The notes under the pieces are model-generated. The model was given only the letters and a program-made list of their open reading frames with translations, was not told the origin of the DNA and made no database searches. Shown here in pieces: positions 34,801-45,121 of a stretch of 64,000 nucleotides of DNA. The DNA is from Phlegmacium glaucopus (taxonomy: Eukaryota; Basidiomycota; Agaricomycetes; Agaricales; Cortinariaceae): positions 289,685 to 353,684 of the forward strand of contig MU130623.1 in assembly GCA_015039465.1 (NCBI GenBank), read 5' to 3'. A program made the position numbers and the translations under genes. Positions within the stretch are counted from its first letter, which is position 1. Every line of letters begins with the position of its first letter.

Positions 34801-36302
34801 CCCTCATTAGTATGGAAAATCTAGCAAACATATATAGTAAGCAGGGAAGGTGGAATGAGGCAGAACAACTGCAGGTTCAAGTTATGGACATGAGAAAGAA
34901 GCTGCTTGGTGCAGAGCATCCAGACATCCTCAACAGTATGGGAAATCTAGCAAACACATACAGTTATCAGGGAAGGTGGAAGGAGGCAGAGCAGCTGAAG
35001 GTTCAAGTTATGGACATGATGAAGAAGCTGCTTGGTGCAGAGCATCCAGACACCCTTGGAAGTATGGCTAATCTAGCAAGCACATACAATGATCAGGGAA
35101 GGTGGAATGAGGCAGAACAGCTGGAAGTTCAAGTTATGGACATGAAGAAGAAGTTGCTTGGTGCAGAGCATCCAGACACCCTCAGCAGTATGGTAAATCT
35201 TGCAATTACATACAGTGATCAGGGAAAGTGGAATGAGGCAGAGCAGCTGCAGGTTCAAGTTATGGACATGAGGAAAAAGCTGCTTGGTGCAGAACATCCA
35301 GAGACTCTCAGCAGTATAGAAAGTCTAGCAATCACATATAGTTATCAGGGAAGGTGGAATGAGGCAGCACAGCTACAGGTTCAAGTTATGGACATGAGAA
35401 AGAAGCTGCTTGGTGCAGAACATCCAAACACCCTCAGAAGTATGGCTAATCTAGCAAGCATATACAGTGACCAGGGAAGGTGGAATGAGGCAGAGCAGTT
35501 GCAGGTTCAAGTTATGGACATGAGAAAGAAGCTGCTTGGTGCAGAACATCCAGACGCCCTTGGGGGTATGGCTAATCTAGCTAGCACATACAGTGTCCAG
35601 GGAAGGTGGAATGAGGCAGAGCAGTTGCAGGTTCAAGTTATGGACATGATGAAGAAGCTGCTTGGTGCAGAACATCCAAACACCCTCAGAAATATGGCTA
35701 ATCTAGCTAGTACATACAGTGGCCAGGGAAGGTGGAATGAGGCAGAGCAGTTGAAGGTTCGAGTTATGGACATGAGGAGGGAGTTACTTGGTGCAGAACA
35801 TCCAGACACCCTCAGCAGTATGGTAAATCTTGCAAATACATACAGTGATCAGGGAAGGTGGGATGAGGCAGAAGAGCTGGAGGTTCAAGTTATGGACATG
35901 ATGAAGAAGCTGCTTGGTGCAGAACATCCAAACACCCTTATCAGTATGGAAAATCTAGCAATCACATATAGGGATCAGGAAAGGTGGAATGAGGCAGAAC
36001 AACTGCAGGTTCAAGTTATGGACATGAGAAAGAAGCTGCTTGGTGCAGAGCATCCAGCCACCCTGAAGAGTATGACAAATCTAGCAAACATATATAGTAA
36101 TCAGGAAAGGTGGAATGGGGCAGAACAACTGCAGGTTCAAGTTACAGACATGAGAAAGAAGCTGTTTGGTGCAGAGCATCCAGACACCCTCAACAGTATG
36201 ACAAATCTAGCATACATATACAGTAATCAGGGGAGGCAGATTGAGGCAGAGCAGCTGGGCCTTGAATTGATGAATATAAAGAAGAGAATAGGATGTGACT
36301 GA
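31846..36302 (+). CDS. STAND/NLR-like NB-ARC protein with about 16 TPR repeats
   Basis: Exons: 31846-32046, 32121-32201, 32260-32340, (32399-~32476), 32531-32596, 32642-32710, 32764-33005, 33056-36302, giving about 1,330 residues. The N-terminus is short and basic (MKRIFKKFVKSKKQKYSSM), then a Ser/Thr/Ala linker. Next comes FANAQNILITGGNF, typical of fungal NLR linkers. The nucleotide-binding domain starts FTGRQDVLDKLRKIF, with Walker A GLGGIGKTQ, HVFWVDASS, Walker B WLIVFDNADD and the sensor-like GNILITSRK. A winged-helix-like region follows, then about 16.5 copies of a 42-residue kinesin-light-chain-type TPR (GRWNEAEQLQVQVMDMRKKLLGAEHPDTL..MANLA.TYS.Q). Such proteins are candidate fungal non-self recognition or incompatibility receptors. 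The N-terminal effector domain is not recognised. The donor site of the exon ending near 32476 looks broken, so that exon may be skipped. Confidence 0.85.
32121..32596 (+). repeat. Tandem exon/intron duplication within the NLR gene
   Basis: Three copies of an 81-nt phase-0 exon (TAHDLRVSTSVPALVTNPV... type) start at 32121, 32260 and 32399, each followed by a near-identical about 58-nt intron (GTGAGT.TTCAACTTAG.CCATCGCA). The 66-nt exon at 32531 is a more diverged fourth member (TTHEPQVPAS). In the third copy the GTTAATGTGAGT junction has decayed to GTTATGTTGAAC, losing the normal donor. Confidence 0.85.
34195..36297 (+). repeat. 126-bp minisatellite encoding the TPR array
   Basis: About 16 consecutive units of 126 bp plus a partial last unit. 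Units share long identical stretches (GAGGCAGA(G/A)CA(G/A)CTG, GTTCAAGTTATGGACATG, AAGCTGCTTGGTGCAGA(A/G)CATCCA). They differ mainly at codons for residues following HP and at L-x-V in the first helix. The very high unit-to-unit identity points to recent expansion or gene conversion. Confidence 0.9.
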
Positions 36303-36589
36303 AGTGCCTTAATCATCAAAGTATAAAAATGTTGTACTCTACTTTACTTACTTTCAATTGCACTATGCTTCAGAACAAAAATCAGGCTTCAATTTTTCAG
36401 CAGAAAATCAAAAGTAGAGCTGCACTTTTCAACAGAAACAGAACTGACATTTTGCAACTGATTTTAAAGACAACAACAGAATGCCAAAATTTCAATTTTG
36501 GAGCAATTTTATTTAATACAAAAGGTAAAATTTTGGCTTCTTTTGTCAAAAACCAAATATATTAACAAAAGTTTGCCCTACTCTCTCCA
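36303..36589. other. 3' flank of the NLR gene, no CpG
   Basis: AT-rich with no gene. Not one CG dinucleotide is visible from 36302 to about 37330. Confidence 0.5.
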
Positions 36590-38315
36590 GTTGTTACTCT
36601 GATTATAATATTTCTCAGCATATGTATTATGTTCCTTTGCATCAAGCAGTTAATCAAACAGACCTTGAAGTCATGAATCCATGCCTTTGACAGATATAAC
36701 CCTTTCATAAATCACCAAAACTGACATTGCTGTGGAAGAGTGACTGATTAAGTCTCTGGTCAAAATTCAACCAGTCCTCACTTATATATTGCTGATCCAG
36801 GGACATGCATACAAAATTTTCACTTGATGAGTTTGATAAGGGTTTCATTTGATAATTTTAATTTTCATTCCAACAATGATGAGGAAGGAAGAGGTCAATG
36901 TTTTTTGCATTGAATGTGAAATGTTAATGACAGTGTGACAGTGTGATTCAAGGGGGTGGCAGAATGTGGAAATTGTACCAACACTCACTTTTTTTCAGAC
37001 TTTGGTAGGGCCCCACCCCCTAATTGGGTATTTTTTTCCACACCTTATCTTTGCCAATTTTACAAATGCTCTTTATTAATTGTTTCATGGAAAGCAGAGG
37101 GAAAATGGAGATTATTACTAATATTACAGAGTTTTGGGACATGATAAATTGTCATTTTAAGCCCCAGCAACACTTTGTGGTATGGGATTTACAGCTGTGA
37201 CAAGTCCAATCATGAGGAACAGAATCATAATCCTTGCAGGCAGTGTGAAACTAGTTGAGAACATATAGAACATAAACTGTTAGGGGACACCTGATTTCAA
37301 TCCAAACCTCAACCTCAGGACTCTACATCCCGCCTTTCCAACAACCTCCATCCTTCTGTTCGACTCTGCTTCCGTCACTGGTTTACTCCATTCCGACTCC
37401 AATCCTTGGTTCACTCCGTCTTTTATTTTTATTTTTCACATCACACCACTTCTTAATTAATTAATTAATTATTATCGTATCATTCCTTTATTTATTTTAT
37501 ATCTCCATTATGTCCATATTAGCACTTAAATACCCCTCAGCCTAGCAGGGATCCCCATCCTTTCCTCTTTGGATCCCCTGCTAGGTGAGTCACTTGTAGA
37601 TATCCCTTCTGAAATATTATTAACTTTGGATCCCCTGCTAGCTTGACTAAGTCGGCGTCACAGTTGCCCTAACATAAACAGAATCAGTACTTCTTTCATT
37701 TGAATTGCCATGTTATCTTAATGATTCTGGAGAGGATTTGAGTGGATAAAGGTGAATATGATTAAAAAAGCAACCCAAACAACAACAACATATTCTAAAC
37801 ACAGAAGAATGAGTGAACATGATGAAAAGTGCTTCTTGGCTAAAAATAGCCCTGGTTTGGCACCTTTGGTGGTGGGGTCCAGCCAGACCCACCCAATGTT
37901 CAGCATCTCCATTCCACTAGCCCTTGCTAAAGATAGAACACAGCATCTGCCAGCACATTAAGTGTCAACAAATTCTTAAATTGTGCAGACCAGTCAATAA
38001 AATAATGAGTCCTACAATTAAGAATGGCACATTGGGAGGCTGTAAAGAAAATATTTCACTGTCTAAAGCTTGGTGGGGGGACCAAATAATTGGGAGAAAA
38101 CAAGAAAGAACTTACTGGCTATGCAGGGGCAGCAGGGCTGAAGATAGACATTTATGTTGCATGAAGGAGAGCTGTTTCTTATTTGCCAAAAGACAAGAAA
38201 TGATTTCACTTTCAACCACAGAAAGTAAATATTGGCTTCCCTCACCTTACACTCACCTTACACATTTTCACCAAACTTGATGTGACAAATTTATCTTTGG
38301 AGAATCAAGTGTACA
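36590..38315. repeat. Direct repeat copy B (CpG-depleted) right of the NLR gene
   Basis: Colinear with copy A. CpG sites in A appear as TpG or CpA here: CCGACATCGCCG becomes CTGACATTGCTG, CGCTTGACGAG becomes CACTTGATGAG, and GGCCGGCGCGTTAAGCGTCGAC becomes TGCCAGCACATTAAGTGTCAAC. About 1 kb (36905-37925) has no counterpart in A and includes a younger CpG-containing block. Confidence 0.75.
37325..37665. repeat. CpG-retaining insert inside copy B
   Basis: Contains several CG dinucleotides, unlike its surroundings. It carries a TTAATTAATTAATTAATTA run (37453-37471), the word GGATCCCCTGCTAG twice (about 37572 and 37627) and its reverse complement CTAGCAGGGATCC (37543-37555). Probably a later insertion; no gene seen. 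Confidence 0.45.
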
Positions 38316-38329
38316 CATCTAGAAGCCAG

Positions 38330-38759
38330 CCTGATTCAGGCACATGGTAAACATAACTTCACCTCTGAGGCTGGGGAACAAGAACCTGACTTGGCTGTTG
38401 ATCATCTTGACATTGGTGACCATGATGATCTTCTGGATTTTCATCAATTATCCAAGCATCTGATTGCAGGTGCAACTTCTGCAAACAGTGACAAGGATGT
38501 AGGTGATGATGATAATTCAAATGGGGCCCCTCCAGCTGTGACTGTGTGGGCTCTGAGTGGACCCTTTACAATCACTATCCCTCCTTTAAACTGGGCAACT
38601 CCATCAGCTCAAGCTACTCAAACAAAGAAAACCTGCATCCCCCTTAAAATCCTTGTTAATTACCCAACTGCCATAGACCTGCCTTCAGAAGGAATGAACT
38701 CTTTCTGGAGAGGAGGTATCAAAAACTTGGAAAAAGAGATGGAAGCTTATGTAATATGA
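38330..38759 (+). pseudogene. Unidentified coding remnant in the CpG-free block
   Basis: An open frame reading EAGEQEPDLAVDHLDIGDHDDLL and ending NSFWRGGIKNLEKEMEAYVI has protein-like composition but no recognised family, and no obvious start context beyond the ATG at 38391. It contains no CpG. It may be an exon of a repeat-borne gene. Confidence 0.3.
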
Positions 38760-39152
38760 AATATTAAAATTGAGTGAGGAAAATGCTCATGGGATTCACC
38801 CCGAGATTCCAACTAATGTAAACTGAGATGTTATATGACTTATATTATGTGTAATACTTTGTACAATTGTGTGAGGCTTTGGATGACGTTGGACGCAGCA
38901 GGATACTTATCTCGGGACATCCCAAACAAATCCCAAATATGGAAATTCTCACAGATCCTTGACCAATCATGACCTCGTCAAAGTCGTCAGACCCGGGTCA
39001 TGACAAGCCTGGTGTGAGAAGGTGGAGTGAGTTCTGAGGTTCCGCAACTTGTTAGCCCTCTGAATAATTATCCTCCTTCTATAAACTCTACAGTAATTCA
39101 TATAATTAACCTCCCCCTCCGCTTTGTGCAGTGTGACCAGTCACCAGTACTT
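38760..39152. other. Intergenic region; CpG content returns to normal
   Basis: CG dinucleotides reappear from 38811. The word ATTATCCTCCTTCTATA (39066) also occurs at 31167, hinting at another shared repeat boundary. Confidence 0.35.
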
Positions 39153-40551
39153 ATGTCAATGAAAGTTGAGATATATGCTCTCACTACACAAACATACGGT
39201 ACTCCGCTCATCGCCCCGATGAAGAAGTACACAAAGCTATCCAAAGGAGCCATTCCCGGGCACAGAGATGCAGGCATTATTCTCTTGCTTGGACATGGTT
39301 CTGGCTTCTGTGCGTCTTTATATCGTTTTGTGATAATTGACTCAACAATAAATAGTCAAGGAAACCTGGGAGCCGACTATCGAAGAGCTTTTCAGTCTGG
39401 ATACCCAGAGAGGACCGCCCCGCATCCGAGAGATATGGTCGCTCGACTGTCAGAATCACGGAGGGATGGGTTTTGAATGAAGGAATCTTCGTCCATAACA
39501 TGGATCTCCTGAGTAAAGCCTTACATATATCACGTAGAGGTTCGGACTTGCTAAACGTTTCGGGTTTTTAGCAATTTGGGACTATGCAGATGCTTTTGCG
39601 GCGCTTTTGAAATCCGGTTTACTTGGCATTGTGGACCCTGAGATGAACCCAATCATAATTTGTGGTCATTCCGCTGGTTCAGTTGCAGTGTAGGTCAAAG
39701 AAGACAGGTATTTCGTTGGATGAGAATTTAATATGATATCAATTCCAGAACTCTTTCTACATCCTTCTTCAACCCTCCATCTATGCTCCCCATCTCACAG
39801 ATTATCCTTGTAGACCCCCCAATCTGGAGTAAAGCCAAGGACGGCCAAACTACAAATTTGTATCAACTAATGGAAGCTGCGGTCCCAATTAGAAAGGACA
39901 TTTGGAAGGACTTCGAAACGGCCGCTCAGTGGTTTAGAAAACGTCTACGTTGGGATGAGCGAGTACCTTGAGGTGTATCTTGTATGTCCATCGTATCTCT
40001 TACTATTTCCACTGGGGAAAAAACTGAATTTTGTGTATCTGACTTCTCAGAAACACGGTCTTCGATCGCTCCCGACAGCCCATTATCCAGACAAGACATC
40101 TGGCGTGACCCTAAAAACTTATAGGCTTGCAGAATATATCCCATTCACCCGGGCCTGGGTACCATTCATTTACGACGCGTTGAACCGTCTGAACCAGATT
40201 TGCCAGCACCTTCCCGTTCACTTGATTTATGGCGCTCGAAATGATTTGTTGTAAGTCAACGTTAGTTAAGCCTTCACTGCTTGATTATTTCTGTGATAGT
40301 ATTTTCCTTTGTTATCCAGTGAGAGGGATGTACAAGACTCACTCATCAATCCTCAAGAAGGAAGAGTTTTCGCATCTATAACCCGTATCGAGGATGCCGG
40401 TCACCTTGTGAGAGATCCGATTGGCAGTTTAGTCATCGATTATTTAACTTTTTTTCCCCCATAGGTTGTCCAGGAGGCTCCGACGAAGCTAGCAGAAGCC
40501 ATATTTGATATTTTATCCCATGTTTCTTGGCCTAGAATGAGTGAGCTGTAA
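39153..40551 (+). pseudogene. Alpha/beta hydrolase (Lpx1/serine-hydrolase type) with two frame breaks
   Basis: Reconstructed exons: 39153-39309, 39356-39512, 39572-39689, 39749-39981, 40051-40250, 40320-40407, 40465-40551. Family motifs in order: LLGHGSGF (oxyanion region), KETWEPTIEELF, IWSLDCQNHG, nucleophile elbow GHSAGSVAV (Ser), LVDPPI, FRKRLRWDERV, LPVHLIYGARND (Asp region) and EDAGHLVVQEAP (catalytic His). The catalytic triad is therefore present, as in fungal alpha/beta hydrolases related to peroxisomal Lpx1. Two single-base shifts are needed to keep the frame: near 39467 (after NHG) and at the CC of GTACCTTGAGG (about 39966). Either the gene is a young pseudogene or there are assembly errors or unusual introns. 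The start is uncertain because the first exon lacks a clear N-terminal match. Confidence 0.6.
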
Positions 40552-40982
40552 TGTAGGTTTTATAACTTAATATCGTAGATGATCTTGGAAAAATATCGCC
40601 AAATGATGCAGGCCGCTGCTTTGCACGGCGATACGACAGACTCGACCGCGACAAAGTTTGAACAGGGCATATGACACGTCCGGGTTGGCGTATTTGCCTG
40701 CGTTAAAGAAACTATCCAAGTCTTACCCTGTTGATGAGCGAAGCAAATCCTTTTCGGATAGATTTTAGTCCATCACCGCGAGCATCGTTGTCCGCGCTCA
40801 AACCAAGCCCATAAAGTTGAACTGGCTTGGGGAAAGAGAATTGGTTGGAGATGTTTGGAGTCGAGTGGAAAGATGAACTGCAAGTTGATACTAATTTCTT
40901 GCTCAGCCGAGTGGCAGGCACGGGCCTGTTCCAAGTCCGACAGCTAGTCGGAGTTAGAAAGCCAAAGTCGTTCACAACGACG
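40552..40982. other. Intergenic region upstream of AP-1 mu
   Basis: Promoter region of the adaptin gene. Open frames on both strands here have no recognisable content. Confidence 0.35.
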
Positions 40983-42632
40983 ATGGCGAGCCTAATAGCC
41001 ATCCTGGATCTCAAAGGCAAGCCTCTTATTCAACGTTCATATCGCGATGATGTGCCGCCTTCTTATGTCGAACGATTCCTACCACTCATTCTTGACATCG
41101 AGGAGGAAGGCCAGCAAGTCACACCCTGCTTTTCGAGTCAAGGGATCAACTACATGCATATCCGGCACTCAAATCTATATCGTAAGCTCATATAAAGTGC
41201 TTTTAATATGCTGATAGATACGGGGGAAATCAGTGTTGGCACTCTCCAAACGCAATAGCAATGCCGCCGAGATCATCATCTTCCTACATCGCCTAACTCA
41301 GGTTCTCGTTGAATACTTCAAAGAGCTGGAGGAAGAGAGCATACGAGATAACTTTGTCATCATTTATGAGCTTATGGATGAGATGATGGATTTTGGGTAC
41401 CCACAGACGACGGAGAGCAAGATCTTGCAGGAATACATTACCCAAGAGTCGCACAAGCTCGAGATCCAAGTTCGACCGCCCATGGCTGTCACCAATGCAG
41501 TATCTTGGAGAACCGAGGGTATTAGATACAGAAAAAATGAAGTCTTTTTGGACGTTATCGAGAGCGTCAATATGCTGGTGCGTTGTCACCTCTTCAATTC
41601 ATCTCTGTGATTATCACAATTACGACTTTAATCAGGTCAATGCCAACGGAAATGTCGTGAGATCAGAGATTTTGGGAGCCGTCAAAATGAAATGTTATCT
41701 TTCTGGGATGCCAGAACTACGATTAGGTTTGAACGATAAAGTCATGTTCGAAAGCACAGGACGGAGTGAGTCGTTTTCATTTTTTCCTCTACTTCCTCTA
41801 TTGATTTCCAGCAGCTGCACGTGGCAAAGCTATCGAGATGGAAGACGTTAAATTCCACCAATGCGTGCGCTTATCGAGATTTGAAAACGATCGTACCATA
41901 TCCTTCATTCCCCCAGATGGCGAGTTCGAGCTCATGTCTTATCGCCTATCCACCCCCGTCAAACCCCTTGTTTGGGTCGAAGCAGCAGTAGAAAGTCATA
42001 AAGGCAGTCGAGTAGAGTATATGGTCAAGGTGAAAGCCCAGTTTAAGAGAAGAAGCACAGCGAACAATGTGGAGATCTACGTACCTGTGCCGGACGATGC
42101 TGATAGTCCTAAGTTTCGAGTGAGTTCCGTCCCCCCTGTTCGTCCGCTTGGTTATCAATGATATATCTACATAGGCATCAACGGGGAGCGTCCAATATGC
42201 TCCAGACAAGTCGGCTTTCGTGTGGAAGATAAAACAGCTTGGCGGCAGTCGCGAATTCCTCATGCGTGCACATTTTGGTTTGCCCAGTGTTAAAAGCGGT
42301 ACTTACGCCTGCTTCATCCCTTTTTTTGCGATTGATTTAACTTGCCCGTCAATATCATAGAACAAGATTTTGAAAAACGCGCGCCTATCACCGTCAAATT
42401 CGAAATTCCTTACTTTACAGTATCAGGCATCCAAGTGCGTTACTTGAAGATTGTGGAGAAGAGTGGGTACCAGGCGCTTCCTTGGGTACGATATATCACA
42501 CAGAACGGAGATGATTATAGGTCCGTTGTATTCTCTATTCTTCTCCACTTCTTTGGTCGACCATATCTTCTTTTTTCTATAAGTTTGCGGACAGCACTGG
42601 AAAAAGGAAGTGCTCCGATCATGCCGATGTAA
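40983..42632 (+). CDS. APM1: AP-1 clathrin adaptor complex, mu subunit
   Basis: Seven exons (40983-41181, 41234-41577, 41636-41765, 41815-42119, 42175-42298, 42361-42520, 42584-42632) give 436 residues, the normal size. The N-terminal longin-like domain starts MASLIAILDLKGKPLIQRSYR, with HSNLYLLALSKRNSNAA and KELEEESIRDNFVIIYEL. The linker YPQTTESKILQEYITQESHK is diagnostic. The C-terminal mu-homology domain has SWRTEGIRYRKNEVFLDVIE, VKFHQCVRLSRFENDRTISF, FKRRSTANNVEI, LMRAHFGLPSV, and SGYQALPWVRYITQNGDDY. The protein binds YxxPhi sorting signals in trans-Golgi/endosome clathrin coats. Intron 3 ends in CAGCAG (NAGNAG), so isoforms differing by one Ala are possible. The last exon (LRTALEKGSAPIMPM) extends a little past the usual end. 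Confidence 0.95.
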
Positions 42633-43621
42633 TCCTAATGACACCGTTACTTCACCGCTTTTATCAATTCCTGTACTATTTATTTTCGGAAATTAGATAA
42701 TTGAATTCTGATGTCTTTGCGGAAGGTATGGGTCCAACACAGGTCGTTATACAGGGGCCTGTGGGTCCAAAACTGACCAAGGCCAGATGTATTTGGTATC
42801 AAGGAGCCATTAAAATAATCAGTGATAGATGTCAAGGATCGATCAAGCCTGCTATCTGATAGCCAAACCCCATAATTGACTCCAACTTTGCGAATGGCTC
42901 ATTGATGTCTGCAATGCATTGTTGAATTGTGGAAAAAGCCTGAAGTATTTCTTTTCGTGTCTAGTAGGCTTGTCCATATCACCTGCATTGTTCAAGCTCA
43001 CCCCCATTGATCCCCTTCATCTGTTGAGACGAAATCAAGTGCCATGACTCGCTAAGCTTGGCAATTGCTCAGGTTGCGAAAAAAATTAAATCAGCCTTCA
43101 GTAATATACCGAATAGTCAAGATCTCATCAAAAAATTCTGGGTATGGGTTATAGCCAACCCCAAAACAGTATAGCCTGTGGGATACTATGGGGTGTTGCC
43201 TAGTTATGGGCTTTTTTCCTGTGAAGCAAGCGTGGATGCTCCGAAGGTATGGATTACTAGGAACTATGCATCGATTATGGGTTATCGTAACTATGAGTTT
43301 CGACTTAGGCTCAACCCATCCACATGTCCACTGCGTGGATGTGATTGGGACGAGACTGGGCTGAGACTGTAGTCACTAGCAATATGTATGCCGCTGCTCT
43401 GCCATGTGTATTTTATTTGTTAGATGTGATCAACGTGCTCGCCTCCAATCCCGTAGTGGAGTACTCTAAATCTGTAAGAAGGACCACCGATAGGCATCCT
43501 TATTCTATGGTTCCGAGCGTCCTCAGCTCCATAATTAGTAGTCTTAGTATTTGAGCAACCTAATATTTATTATATGGTGGCAATTAGAACGGAGAAGAAC
43601 GGAGATCAAATCAGCTAAAAA
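42633..43621. other. Intergenic region left of the foldback element
   Basis: No gene recognised. I looked for the missing N-terminal exons of the first MFS copy here and did not find them. Confidence 0.4.
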
Positions 43622-45090
43622 TTATGGAAACCCGGACTGTCAAGCTTCCAAAGGCTTTGATAAACATGTCACGGATGATGATGCCGATGTTTATTGATGT
43701 CAGGAGACGATTTGTAAGTTGTCAGGACCTCGGAGACACCAAAGGGCGTTTCGCCTATTTGGAGGCACGTGACCAAACCGCAGGCCGCACGTAGGGAGAC
43801 TCGTGGTTGCCAGGGAGCTTCAGGCCTCTTGTATTATAGCCAATGGCTAGACTAGATACTGGAGTCCTCATACCAAGAAATAATCAATGGATTTGACTGA
43901 GAAATGACTGACCTGCATTTCATCTTTCCCCATCCCCTTCACGAAAATTGAAAGAAATTCGTAATTTCTCATTCAATAAATTAGCACAGACCTCTCGTAT
44001 TGTGGGAAAATTGTAGAGTAGATATACCTATTTAAACACGAAAAGGAATTGGGGGGTTTAATAAGGAATTGACTGAACTATACGCAGTCCCCCTCAATAA
44101 AGCATGACAAATTCATAATTCCCCATTCAATAAATGAACGCAACTCTCTCGTCTTGTAGGAGTGTAACAGATAGATATACCTTGTCAAATGCAAAAATTA
44201 ATGGAGGGATTTAATAAAGAATTGACTGACCTACACCCAATCCTTTCCCCCTCTCCCTCAATAAAATATGAGAAATTCATAATTCCATATTCAAATAATA
44301 AACGCAAACCTCTCGTCTTGTAGGATAATGATAGAATAAGTATACCTCCTTAAAATATAAAAGTAATTGGGAATTTAATAAAGAATTGACTGACCTACGC
44401 CCAATCCTTTACAACTCTCACTCAATAAAATATGAAAAACTCGTAGTTCACCATTCAATAAATGGGCCCAAACCTCTCGTTTTGTATTCAAGTAATAAGC
44501 TAAGTATACGTGCTTTAACACCGAAAATAATTGAGGGATTTCATAAAGAACTGACTCACCTACACCCCATCCACTCCTCCTCCCCTCCCCAGAAATCATG
44601 CAAATCTGCGACTTCCCATTCAAAAAATTACCGTGGGTTCCTTATATTATAATATATCTCTACCTGACAAATATACTTTCTCTCCTGCAGAAACTCGAGA
44701 TTTTGGCAATGAATTGATTCAGTCTTTCTTCCTCTCCCTCACTAAATTCGAGTAAATTACGATTTTCTTTATGAAAAATGGGCGCCAGCCATTCATATTA
44801 TAGAAATATATTTAAAATGCATGTGAATATACTCCTGAATATTTTGGATTTTTTTTGGGCCCCCGCGGACCTCCCTACGCGTGAAGGAAGCCTGGTTGAG
44901 CGCGGGAGATGCGTGCTGATCACGTGCCTGAAATCTGGAAAAGGAAATCCGTTGAATGGCGAAGGCAAACGGACCCTTTGGTGTCTCCGAGGTCCTGACA
45001 ACTTACAACTGACGTCAATAAACATCGGCATCATCATCCGTGACATGTTTATCAAAGCCTTTGGAAGCTTGACAGTCCGGGTTTCCATAA
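43622..45090. mobile_element. Foldback-type element with long inverted repeats and internal minisatellite
   Basis: Terminal inverted repeats start TTATGGAAACCCGGACTGTC (43622) and end as its complement at 45090. They match almost perfectly for about 120 bp (43622-43746 against 44974-45090, with one 8-bp indel) and more loosely to about 190 bp. The centre carries about five to six units of about 163 bp (43900-44780), each with ...CCATTCAATAAAT...CTCTCGT.TTGTA...TATACCT...TTTAATAAAGAATTGACTGACCTAC. No transposase is encoded, so it is non-autonomous. Confidence 0.8.
43900..44780. repeat. ~163-bp minisatellite inside the foldback element
   Basis: The word GACTGACCTAC or variants recur at about 43906, 44071, 44224, 44388, 44553 and 44715, a spacing of 153-165 bp. 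Units also share CATTCAATAAAT and CTCTCGT-TTGTA. Confidence 0.8.
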
Positions 45091-45121
45091 AAAATGTATT
45101 ATCAACGTTACGCCTCGTTAC

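Noticed and set aside
34195..36297. Regular 126-bp repeats that could suggest a CRISPR or satellite array
   Set aside because: They lie in one continuous open frame and encode standard 42-residue TPR units; there are no unique spacers, and the genome is fungal.
29805..38315. Copies A and B as LTRs of one large retrotransposon around the NLR gene
   Set aside because: No primer-binding site, polypurine tract, gag or pol lies between them, the copies differ by large indels, and the interior is a multi-intron host-type gene.
43622..45090. Solo LTR pair or LTR retrotransposon
   Set aside because: The end repeats are inverted, not direct, and no retroelement coding sequence lies between them.
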